NCBI GenBank assembly: GCA_016793585.1
Contig: JAEUJR010000400.1
Coordinates: forward strand, 1 to 31,728
Reading direction: 5' to 3'
DNA length: 31,728 nucleotides
Source of the DNA: Archangium sp.
Lineage (GTDB): Bacteria > Myxococcota > Myxococcia > Myxococcales > Myxococcaceae
Made by a program: the position numbers and the translations under genes. The number at the start of each line of letters is the position of its first letter. Positions within the stretch are counted from its first letter, which is position 1. Shown here in pieces: positions 24,525 to 31,728 of this stretch. The notes beneath the pieces were generated by a model. That model had not been told where the DNA came from, did not search any database, and saw only the letters and a list, made by a program, of their open reading frames with translations.

Positions 24525-25220
24525 ATGGCACACCTCATCGAGCTGTCAGGCATCAAGAAGTCGTACCAGCTGGGCATGACCGAGGTGGTGGCGCTGCGTG
24601 GCGTCGACCTCTTCATCGACGTGGGCGAGTTCACCGTGGTGACGGGCCCGTCTGGCAGCGGCAAGACGACGCTGCTCAACATCATCGGGTGTCTCGATCG
24701 CGCCTCGGGCGGCAAGTACGTGCTCGACGGCATCGACGTCTCGAACAAGGACTTCGACGACCTGGCCGACGTGCGGAACCAGAAGATCGGGTTCATCTTC
24801 CAGAACTTCAACCTCATCCCCGTGCTGAACGTGGCCGAGAACATCGAGTTCCCCTGCGCGGTGCGACAGAACCCCGAAGAGGCGGGCGCGCTTCGGGCAC
24901 GAGTCGAGAAGCTCGCCGAGGCCGTGGGGCTCAAGGAGTACCTGCACCACAAACCCGACGAGCTCTCGGGCGGCCAGCGTCAACGCGTGGCCATCGCGCG
25001 CGCGCTCATCACCACGCCGCGGCTCGTGCTCGCCGACGAGCCGACCGCGAACCTCGACTCGAAGACGAGCGAGCAGATCATCGACCTCATGCTCGAGCTG
25101 AACCGGAACCAGGGCGTGACGTTTCTCTTCTCGACACACGACCCGCGGGTCGTGCAGCACGCTCGACGCGCGCTGCAGATTCGCGACGGGCAGATGGTCG
25201 ACGGCGCGCTCGCGCACTGA
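24525..25220 (+). CDS. LolD/MacB-type ABC transporter ATPase
   Basis: The 231-residue cytoplasmic ATPase shows Walker A GPSGSGKT (41-48), a Q-loop in FIFQNFNLIPVLNV, the signature LSGGQRQRVAIARAL, Walker B LVLADEPTANLDS and the switch His in STHD. Length and motif wording are those of the LolD/MacB group, which partners with FtsX-type permeases. It should power the heterodimer encoded at 19741-22262. It is the last gene of the operon, unlike many systems in which the ATPase gene adjoins the permease genes. Its stop is three bases from the stop of the convergent DUF1801-like gene. Confidence 0.95.
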   Translation: MAHLIELSGIKKSYQLGMTEVVALRGVDLFIDVGEFTVVTGPSGSGKTTLLNIIGCLDRASGGKYVLDGIDVSNKDFDDLADVRNQKIGFIFQNFNLIPVLNVAENIEFPCAVRQNPEEAGALRARVEKLAEAVGLKEYLHHKPDELSGGQRQRVAIARALITTPRLVLADEPTANLDSKTSEQIIDLMLELNRNQGVTFLFSTHDPRVVQHARRALQIRDGQMVDGALAH

Positions 25221-25223
25221 CCG

Positions 25224-25601
25224 TCAGCGCTTGCGGGCCTTCTTCTTCGCCTCGGCCTCTTCGACGTTCTCGGCGACGCGCAGCTTGATGAGCTTCTGCA
25301 CGAGCTTCACTGGCAGCGGCTCGTCGAGTTCGAAGCGCAGCGTGCCCTTGCCGGTCTGATACCGGGCGAGGTCAGCTTCGAGCACCATCGCGCGCGCTCC
25401 ATAGAGGCCGACGTGGCCCGCGAAGCCGGCGACGTGCACCAGGTTCTTTCCGGCGAGCGCGAAGGTCGGCATGCCGTAGCTCAGCTTCTCGGTCGCGTCG
25501 GGCGCCGCCTTGCGAATGACGGCCTGCAGCTGGGTCACCAGCTTCTTCGCCTTCGGAGGCAGCGCGGCGACGTAGGCCTCGATGGAGGTGGGCTTCTTCA
25601 T
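25224..25601 (-). CDS. DUF1801-family (YdhG-like) protein
   Basis: The 125-residue protein starts at ATG 25601 (MKKPTSIEAYVAAL). It matches the DUF1801 pattern: helical start with KLVTQLQAVIRKAAPDA, the signature LSYGMPTFALAGKNLVHVAG, HVGLYG, and a C-terminal GTLRFELDEPLPVKLVQKLIK, followed by a Lys/Arg tail. It is a small soluble protein; members of the family have been linked to iron handling in Bacillus (YdhG/FrataxIn-like), but the role here is unproven. The longer open frame up to 27185 is antisense to the TonB receptor and is rejected. It diverges from the TonB receptor gene with only 27 bases between starts. Confidence 0.8.
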   Translation of the reverse strand: MKKPTSIEAYVAALPPKAKKLVTQLQAVIRKAAPDATEKLSYGMPTFALAGKNLVHVAGFAGHVGLYGARAMVLEADLARYQTGKGTLRFELDEPLPVKLVQKLIKLRVAENVEEAEAKKKARKR

Positions 25602-25628
25602 GAGGAGCGAGAATAGAGTGCCGCCGCA

Positions 25629-27944
25629 GTGGGGTCGACGCTTCGAGCGCTGCTGACGGTGTGGCTCGTCGCCGCGGGCGTCGCCGAAGCTCAGGTCGAC
25701 GCGGGAGTCGACGCAGGCAGCGAGTTCGAGGCCGTCGTCGTGGCTCCAGATGACCAGCTCGACGCCGGAGTCGAAGCTCGCGAACTCGAGTCCGTCGTCG
25801 TGGTTCCTGGCGACCAGATCGACGGCGGAGTTGATGATGCGACCGTCGAACTCGAGACGGTCGTCACCGGGACACGCGAGAACGTTCCCGACGACCGGGC
25901 CTCGAGCGTGGTGCGACGACCGGACCTCGATCGCCGGCTCCCTCGCAGTGCTCCCGATGCGGTGCGCTTCGAGCCAGGCGTCTTCGTGCAGCGCACCGCG
26001 CACGGCCAGGCGTCGGTCTTCATTCGCGGGCTGACGGGCCAGCAGACAGTGCTGCTGTTCGACGGCGTTCGTCTGAACACATCGACGTGGCGGCAGGGGC
26101 CGAACCAGTACTTCTTCACGCTCGACTCCGCGACCATCGACACGCTCGAGGTGCTGCGAGGTGGAGCCTCGACCTCGTTCGGCGCCGATGCGCTCGGTGG
26201 CGTGGTGGCGGTGAAGCCGCTCGATGCTCCCGATGGACGCGAGGGCCCGGTGTTGAAGTCGTCGGTGACGCTGAAGGGCCGCAGCGCCGACGACGAGCTC
26301 GGCGGTCGCGCGCAGGTGGAAGCGGCGGTCGGCAACGTCGGCTTCATCGGTGGCGTCGGGGGTCGCAACGTCGGCCTGCTCGAGAGCGCGGGCTCGGTTC
26401 GCAACCTGGTGGGCGGCGGCACGCCCGACGTTCCCCGGTTTGCGCCCGATGGCCGTACGCAGCTCGGCACCGGCTTCAAAGAGCTCAGCTTCGATGGACG
26501 CGCGACCGTTCGTTTCGGTGAGGCGCACTCGTTGACGCTGGCGCTCTCTGGCTATCGGCAGTTCGACGCCCCACGGACTGATCAGTGTCCGCCGCCTGGA
26601 GCGCGCTTCGACGAGTGTCTCACCATCACCGAGCAGTTCCGCACGCTGGGCTACGCGAAGGCTTTGCTCGTGTTCAGTGATGTCTCCATCGACGTCGTCG
26701 GCTCCTGGCAAAGGCAACTGGAGCGCCGTGAAGGTGTGCGGCCCGCGTCGTTCGTGGAGTCGACCGGCCGTGACGTCATCGACTCGTTTGGTGGAGCGGT
26801 GCGCGTGACGACGCGAGACTTCTCGCCGACTCCGGCGCTCACGTTGCGTGCACGTGGAGGCGCGGACACGTGGGTCGATCTCGTCGAGTCGCGCGCGTGG
26901 TTGTCGTTCACCGATCTCGGCGTCACGGTCGAGCGAAGCCGCGGGCAGTACCTCACCGGGTCTCGCGCGCTGACTGGCGGCGCGTTCTCCGAGCTCGAGG
27001 CGGGCCTTCCGTTCGGGCTCTCGCTTCGAGGCGGTGGACGCGTTGGGTGGTCGACGGTCGAGGCTCCGGGTGATGACGCGTCGGGCACGGTGGCGGTCTC
27101 GCAGCGCTGGCTGCCGCTCGCCGGCACCGGTGGCGTCGCGTGGAAGCCGTTCGAGTCGACGTCGTTCATGGTCAACGTCGACCACAGCTTTCGCCCGCCG
27201 AACCTCGACGACCTGACGTCACGGCAGCAGACGGGCCCGGGCTTTCAGTTCGAGAACCCGGCGCTCAAACCCGAGGCCGCGACGACGCTCGAGGTGGGCG
27301 CGAAGGTTCGCACGCCAGCCGTCACGGTCGACGCGTGGGTGTTTCAGACGTGGCTCGGAGCGGCCATCGGCCGGCAACCGCGCACCATCGCCGAGTGTCC
27401 TCCCAACACGCCGCAGTGCGAGTCGTCGTGGAATCGGCTGCAGCTCGTGAACTCGACGGGGCTGTCCGACGTGCGCGGGCTCGAGCTGAGTGGACGGCTG
27501 CGGTTGCCCCTCGGCTTCGGAGTGCGGGCGACGGTGAACGCGACGTTTGGCGAAGGCCCCAACCTCATCGAGCGGCCGGTCGACCCGCTCGTTCCCTGGC
27601 AGGCGAGGGTGCCGCTCTCCCGAATTCCCCCAGTGAACGGCATCGCGGAGCTCTCGTGGTCGTATGCGACGAAGCTCTCGTCGGCGCTCTCGTTGCAGTG
27701 GGCGGGGCCGCAGAATCGGCTCGCGGTGGCTGACCTCTCTGACGCGCGCATTGGGCTCGGCGGCACGCCAGGCTTCGCCGTGGTCGACCTGCGACTCTCG
27801 GCGAAGGTGACGTCATTTCTCTCGGCGTCGCTCGTGGTCGAGAACGTGTTCGACACGCCGTGGAGAGCGCATGGCTCGAGCATCAACGGCCCCGGCCGCG
27901 GCGTGATGTTGGCGCTGACTGGTCAGTGGGCAGCGCTGAAGTGA
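25629..27944 (+). CDS. TonB-dependent outer-membrane receptor
   Basis: The 771-residue protein has a signal peptide (LLTVWLVAAGVAEAQ) from GTG 25629. The plug domain follows (~75-200) with the TonB-box-like ETVVTGTRE, SVVRRPDLDRRLPRSAPDAVRFEPGV split across its start, VFIRGLTGQQTVLLFDGVRLN and a GGASTSFGADALGG motif. The barrel holds the usual ending segments, including NVDHSFRPPNLDDL, NPALKPEAATTLEVG and VVENVFDTPWRAHGSS near the C-terminus. It imports a scarce ligand with TonB energy; which ligand cannot be told. Two degenerate copies of the TonB-box segment precede the real one (25728-25883). A lipoprotein gene follows after 48 bases and is probably co-transcribed. Confidence 0.92.
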   Translation: MGSTLRALLTVWLVAAGVAEAQVDAGVDAGSEFEAVVVAPDDQLDAGVEARELESVVVVPGDQIDGGVDDATVELETVVTGTRENVPDDRASSVVRRPDLDRRLPRSAPDAVRFEPGVFVQRTAHGQASVFIRGLTGQQTVLLFDGVRLNTSTWRQGPNQYFFTLDSATIDTLEVLRGGASTSFGADALGGVVAVKPLDAPDGREGPVLKSSVTLKGRSADDELGGRAQVEAAVGNVGFIGGVGGRNVGLLESAGSVRNLVGGGTPDVPRFAPDGRTQLGTGFKELSFDGRATVRFGEAHSLTLALSGYRQFDAPRTDQCPPPGARFDECLTITEQFRTLGYAKALLVFSDVSIDVVGSWQRQLERREGVRPASFVESTGRDVIDSFGGAVRVTTRDFSPTPALTLRARGGADTWVDLVESRAWLSFTDLGVTVERSRGQYLTGSRALTGGAFSELEAGLPFGLSLRGGGRVGWSTVEAPGDDASGTVAVSQRWLPLAGTGGVAWKPFESTSFMVNVDHSFRPPNLDDLTSRQQTGPGFQFENPALKPEAATTLEVGAKVRTPAVTVDAWVFQTWLGAAIGRQPRTIAECPPNTPQCESSWNRLQLVNSTGLSDVRGLELSGRLRLPLGFGVRATVNATFGEGPNLIERPVDPLVPWQARVPLSRIPPVNGIAELSWSYATKLSSALSLQWAGPQNRLAVADLSDARIGLGGTPGFAVVDLRLSAKVTSFLSASLVVENVFDTPWRAHGSSINGPGRGVMLALTGQWAALK
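25728..25883 (+). repeat. Triplicated TonB-box-like segment in the receptor N-terminus
   Basis: Within the mature N-terminus of the TonB receptor three similar segments occur at residues 34, 54 and 76: EAVVVAPDDQLDAGVEA, ESVVVVPGDQIDGGVDD and ETVVTGTRENVPDD. The first two are exactly 60 bp apart, the second and third 66 bp. Only the third has the standard ETVVTGTR wording that joins directly to the plug. Confidence 0.75.
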
Positions 27945-27992
27945 ACGGCGAGGCCGGTGGTCTGCACCGCGCCGTCGCGCTATTGGGCGCCG

Positions 27993-29090
27993 ATGCGCGT
28001 TCACCTGCTTCTGCTCGTGTGGCTCACAGCGTGTCCTGGCCCGCTGCCGATGACGACCGATGGTGGGCTCGATGGCTCCCGTGATGCCGGTGGGGCGTGC
28101 GCCGTCGCGCCTGCCTTCACCGAGAGTCTGACCGGCTGTCAGAGCGGCGCCGAGGACTACCGGCCGCGCGAGGCCGGCTCGGCGAACGACACGTGGCCCG
28201 CGTGCGTGAGCGACTCGAACGTCTTCATGCCCATCAACCCGAGCATCTCGTCGGTGGCGCGTGTGGCGGCGTTCGAAGGCATGGCCGACCTGTTGTGGCG
28301 TGGAGCGCGCACTCCGGGCCCGCAGGACTTCGTCGACGCCCGCGTGTTGTACGCGCAGGACCAGGGCCTCGACTCGCGCGTGCAGCGGCGTGAAGACGTG
28401 CACTACCCGGCCGCACCGATGGCGTGCAGCACCGCGGGCATTCCCGACCAGTACCCCGATCGCTGCGTGGGGCCCGCGAAGCTGCTGCCCATCGTCAACG
28501 ATGCGTTCCAGAAGGGCTCGATGGGCGAAGCGTCGCAGGTGCAGGCGGCGCGGCTCGAAGCCGCGTTGCTGTGGTTCCTCTACGTGTCGGCGCTCTCAGA
28601 GGTGCAGAGTTGCACGACGAAGGCGCAGGACTGCGACAGCTGCTGGGCGTACTACTCAGGCGGCACAGCGCGCGACCAACCGAAGGGGCTTGCGAAGGCG
28701 ATTCAGGCTTTCGTTCCCGAGGCGCATCAGCGCGCGTACGACGGCACGTTGGCGGTGCGGTGCTGGCGCAACCTCGACAACGAGACAGGCGCGGCGACGA
28801 ACGTGATGCTGCGTGACCGCGCGTTCGCCCAGCTCGACAAGGCGATGCTGCGTGGGCTCGCGGTGGTGTTTCGCCAGCGCGTGGCCGAGCTCTCGTGCAC
28901 GAGTGGAGAGACGCGTGAGGCGCGGCTCGCGTTCGTGAAGGTGCTGGCGCCGTTGTTCGACCGCCCGTTGCGTGAGCGCAGCGCCCCGGCCGCCGGAGTC
29001 GTCGCGACGGAGTTGGCGAAGACTGACGTTGCATCCATCGACGTCTCAGCCGTCACCGCGGCGATCGACACCGCATTCCCGTGCCCGTGA
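27993..29090 (+). CDS. Lipoprotein of unknown family behind the TonB receptor
   Basis: The 365-residue protein starts at ATG 27993 with a short lipoprotein signal (LLLLVWLTACPG, lipid Cys at 14) and a DGG/DAG linker. The body is mainly helical, with five or more cysteines in pairs (CTTKAQDCDSC, CSTAGIPDQYPDRC) and a motif WAYYSGGTARDQ within a helix-rich section that recalls helical-bundle uptake proteins such as imelysin-like or algal FEA1-like proteins; this resemblance is weak. The gene is 48 bp behind the TonB receptor on the same strand, so the two likely act on the same ligand, the lipoprotein perhaps capturing it at the cell surface. I cannot assign a family. Confidence 0.7.
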   Translation: MRVHLLLLVWLTACPGPLPMTTDGGLDGSRDAGGACAVAPAFTESLTGCQSGAEDYRPREAGSANDTWPACVSDSNVFMPINPSISSVARVAAFEGMADLLWRGARTPGPQDFVDARVLYAQDQGLDSRVQRREDVHYPAAPMACSTAGIPDQYPDRCVGPAKLLPIVNDAFQKGSMGEASQVQAARLEAALLWFLYVSALSEVQSCTTKAQDCDSCWAYYSGGTARDQPKGLAKAIQAFVPEAHQRAYDGTLAVRCWRNLDNETGAATNVMLRDRAFAQLDKAMLRGLAVVFRQRVAELSCTSGETREARLAFVKVLAPLFDRPLRERSAPAAGVVATELAKTDVASIDVSAVTAAIDTAFPCP

Positions 29091-29175
29091 CGACGGGGCA
29101 CTGATTCCCGCCGAGCGCACACGGAGCCGCCGCCGCCATTGCGGTTTCCACGGCACTTCACTTACCTGCGCCCCC

Positions 29176-31728
29176 ATGCGGTCCATCACCCCCGTCGTGT
29201 TCCTCGCGCTGGCCCTCGCCTGCGCGCCTGCTCCACAAGGTCTGCGCGCAGCCGACGAAGGCCCCGGCCCGAAGGTCGCCTTCGACGTCTTCCACGTGCC
29301 GCTGCCCGAGATTCCGCTGCCGAACGACTTCGCGACGCGCTTCGACGCGCTGTCTCCGACGAAGCGGCGCATCAACGCCTCCATCGAGGTCGCGCCCACC
29401 CGCTGGGAGCGCCGAATTCGCGCGGCCCTCGACGACATCTCGGGCTGGGGCACGCTCGCGCCCATCACCGTCTCGTTCTCCGAGCCCCTCGACCTGCGTG
29501 AGCTCACCCGCAGGCACCAGGCTCCAGGAGACCTCGCCGACGACGCGCTCTACGTCTTCGACGTCACCCGCGGCTCGCCCGGCTTCTGCCAGCCCGTGCT
29601 GCTCGACGTCGGCCAGGGCCACTTCCCCATCGTCGCCGACGACCGCACCTACTTCCCCGAGGAGCCGCACGACGCGCTCGAGTCGCTCTTGTTCGAGCAG
29701 CAGGAAGAAGACCTCAACGGCAACGGCGTGATGGACCCCGGCGAAGACACCGACATGGACGGGGTGCTCGACCACCCGAACACGCTCGATGGGAAGACGG
29801 GTGGCCCCTTCGACGTCATCGGCTTCTACGAACACGAGACGAACACGCTCATCGCGCGGCCGCTCGAGCCGATGCGTGAAGCGACGACGTATGCGGTGGT
29901 GTTGACGAAGCGCCTCGTCGGCAAAGACGGCAAGCCGGTGCGCTCACCGTTCCCCGCCATCAACCACCTGAGCCAGACGCAGGCGCTTGGCGCGGTCTCC
30001 GAATGCCTGTCGACCCAGTCGCTCGGCCTCGACGACGTGGCCTTCACCTGGTCGTTCACCACGCAGTCGGTCACGCAAGACTACATCGCCGTGCGCGACG
30101 GCTTCATGGGGCTCGGGCCGCTCGCGTTCCTCAAAGACAAGTACCCGCCAGAGATCGCCACGCTCGAAGAGGCGCGGCGCTCCGAGGGCCGCGGCACCAA
30201 CACGAAGATCGTACCCGGCGCCCAGTTCGCGAACCTGGGTGAGCAGCTGCTCTCGTTCGTCGGCGGCAACGACGTCACCGACGGCTCGAAGGAGCTCATT
30301 CGCGGCTGGCTGCGCAGCATCGACTTCTTCGCGGCGCCGACGATGGTGTCGCCGCAGTTCTTCCCGCGCAACGACTCCGAAGGAAAGCAGCTGCCGTTCT
30401 ACGAGCAGACGATGAAGCTCGACCCGCTGCGCGGCATCGCCGAGACGCGCGACGAGACGGTGCCCATGTTCATGGCGGTGCCGAAGAACCGCACGGGCCC
30501 CGCGCCGGTCGTCATCTTCGTGCACGGCCACACCGGCTCGAAGCTCGACAGCATCATCTTCATGGGCCCGATGGCCCGCTTCGGCATCGCCACCATCGGC
30601 CTCGACGCCGTCAGCCACGGCGTGGGCATCAACGACGCCGACATCTCGCTCTTCTCGGGCATCGTCGAGACGTACGGCATCACGCCGCTCGCGAACGCGA
30701 TTCTCAAGGGCCGCGCGTGGGACCAGAACGGCGACAACATTCCCGACCCGGGCGCCGACTTCTTCAGCGCCTACGTGCCGCACTCACGCGACACCGTGAA
30801 GCAGACGGCCTTCGACGTCATTCGCCTCGTGCGCGTGCTTCGCAGCTTCGACGGCAAGCGCACGTGGAAGCACGACGTGAACAAGAACGGCATGGCCGAC
30901 GACCTCGCTGGTGACTTCGACGGCGACGGCAAGGTCGACCTCGGCGGGCCCGACGTGCCCATCTACATGGCGGGCGCGTCGCTCGGGGGCATCATGTCGA
31001 GCCTCGTCGGCGGCATCGAGCCCGAGTTCGACGCGATTCTTCCGATTCTGCCCGGCGGCTACCTGTCTGAGATCGGCGCGCGCACCGCGTTGGGCCAGGT
31101 GAAGAACCCGCTCGTGTTGCGCATGTTCGCGCCGCTCTTCCTCGTGCGTGACGGCCCGGCGAACCCGACGCTCTCGGTGATGTACCCGAGCGCGGTGAAG
31201 AACGTCGAGGTCAAGCTTGCCTCGTTGCCCACGCTGCCGCCCGGGAGCATCGCGGTGATGCGCAACCTGAACACGAAGGACTGGCGCTGCGCCCGCGTGC
31301 AGAAGAACGGGCACCTGCGGCTGTCGGTGCCGTCGGACGAAGGCGATCGCCTGCAGCTCGAGCTCTACGACCAGGAACTGCCGAGCCAGGAGAAGACGGG
31401 CTGCAACCCCTCGGGCGTGACGCCGGTGAAGGTCGTCGACACGCTCGACCGCGAGGTGAAGTTCCTCGGCCAGACGATTCCTGCGGGCTCGAAGCTGACC
31501 GCGTTCGCCGATGGGTACGGCCTGCGGCGCGGGTCTCCCGAGATGCGGCGGTTGCTGGCGCTCGGGCAGATTGCGCTCGAGTCGTCAGACCCGGCCAACT
31601 TCGCGCCGTTCTACGACGGCACCCGTACGCTCACGTATGGAGACGGCTCGACGGTGAAGACGCGCGCGCTGCTGGTGCCGATGACGGGCGACCCGGGCGT
31701 TCCCATCTCGACGGCGAACGCGCTGATG
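29176..31728 (+). CDS. Large alpha/beta-hydrolase lipoprotein, 3' end outside window
   Basis: From ATG 29176 the frame is open to the last base (851 codons) and continues beyond the window. A lipoprotein signal (VVFLALALACAP, lipid Cys at 16) is followed by an N-terminal region (VPLPEIPLPNDF, ITVSFSEPLDLREL) resembling the N-terminal domain of bacterial virulence-factor lipases. Asp/Asn-rich calcium-type loops occur (DLNGNGVMDPGEDTDMDG, DFDGDGKVD). The hydrolase core shows VVIFVHGHTGSK, the oxyanion region, and the nucleophile elbow GASLGG. It is probably a surface-anchored lipase or esterase. The final Asp/His of the triad may lie past the window. It follows the receptor-lipoprotein pair after 85 bp. 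Confidence 0.8.
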   Translation, partial: MRSITPVVFLALALACAPAPQGLRAADEGPGPKVAFDVFHVPLPEIPLPNDFATRFDALSPTKRRINASIEVAPTRWERRIRAALDDISGWGTLAPITVSFSEPLDLRELTRRHQAPGDLADDALYVFDVTRGSPGFCQPVLLDVGQGHFPIVADDRTYFPEEPHDALESLLFEQQEEDLNGNGVMDPGEDTDMDGVLDHPNTLDGKTGGPFDVIGFYEHETNTLIARPLEPMREATTYAVVLTKRLVGKDGKPVRSPFPAINHLSQTQALGAVSECLSTQSLGLDDVAFTWSFTTQSVTQDYIAVRDGFMGLGPLAFLKDKYPPEIATLEEARRSEGRGTNTKIVPGAQFANLGEQLLSFVGGNDVTDGSKELIRGWLRSIDFFAAPTMVSPQFFPRNDSEGKQLPFYEQTMKLDPLRGIAETRDETVPMFMAVPKNRTGPAPVVIFVHGHTGSKLDSIIFMGPMARFGIATIGLDAVSHGVGINDADISLFSGIVETYGITPLANAILKGRAWDQNGDNIPDPGADFFSAYVPHSRDTVKQTAFDVIRLVRVLRSFDGKRTWKHDVNKNGMADDLAGDFDGDGKVDLGGPDVPIYMAGASLGGIMSSLVGGIEPEFDAILPILPGGYLSEIGARTALGQVKNPLVLRMFAPLFLVRDGPANPTLSVMYPSAVKNVEVKLASLPTLPPGSIAVMRNLNTKDWRCARVQKNGHLRLSVPSDEGDRLQLELYDQELPSQEKTGCNPSGVTPVKVVDTLDREVKFLGQTIPAGSKLTAFADGYGLRRGSPEMRRLLALGQIALESSDPANFAPFYDGTRTLTYGDGSTVKTRALLVPMTGDPGVPISTANALM

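Noticed and set aside
9272..24531. Several 490-600-codon antisense open frames (for example 9272-10768, 12804-14279, 14066-15664, 17435-19024, 22714-24531)
   Set aside because: They are typical of high-GC DNA opposite real genes, with Arg/His/Ala-rich translations and no domain motifs.
25602..27185. Long upstream extension of the DUF1801-like gene
   Set aside because: It is the antisense of the TonB receptor; the ATG at 25601 gives the normal family length.

Overview
The window is about 32 kb of very GC-rich, densely packed bacterial DNA with strong G/C third-position bias. It looks like a myxobacterium (Myxococcota, probably order Myxococcales). The reasons are the many lipoproteins with 'DAG/DGG' linkers after the lipobox, Cys-rich surface modules, an AgmX/PglI-type C-terminal domain, a probable DUF2378-family protein, an abundance of ECF sigma factors and a hybrid kinase. 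The species cannot be named from the sequence. No tRNA, rRNA, CRISPR array, transposase or phage gene was seen.

Layout. 1-1400: the 3' end of a LETM1-like gene faces a Cys-rich secreted-protein gene that carries an in-frame amber codon. The junction between them has been tandemly duplicated as 120- and 114-bp units. 1477-5748 (minus): two ECF sigma genes flank a large membrane protein that fuses an anti-sigma zinc finger, a VIT domain, a VWA domain and an AgmX/TonB-like C-terminus. 5818-11731: a propeller-like lipoprotein, a small membrane protein, a DUF2378-like protein, a lipoprotein plus zinc phospholipase-C-like secreted enzyme pair, and another lipoprotein. 11937-18970: a metzincin lipoprotein protease, a PAS hybrid histidine kinase, a secreted HExxH protein, a LysM protein with a possible L,D-transpeptidase-like end, and an M20 lipoprotein peptidase.

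19010-25220 is the clearest functional unit. A TetR regulator is followed by two FtsX/LolCE-type permeases, a LolA-like periplasmic protein, an outer-membrane barrel protein and a LolD/MacB-type ATPase, all on the plus strand with overlapping or short junctions. Matching GAACG-N2-CGTTC palindromes lie in the tetR promoter and just before the first permease, so the regulator probably controls both itself and the operon. The set spans inner membrane, periplasm and outer membrane and looks like a self-contained lipid or lipoprotein trafficking machine.

25224-31728: a DUF1801-like protein, a TonB-dependent receptor with an N-terminal repeat of TonB-box-like segments, a lipoprotein of unknown family directly behind it, and a large lipoprotein alpha/beta hydrolase that runs off the window.

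Together the genes describe a cell envelope and secretion-heavy region: several predicted exported hydrolases, lipoproteins, an envelope-spanning transporter and envelope-linked signalling. Convergent genes meet with almost no space between stop codons, and no intrinsic terminator with a T-run was found.
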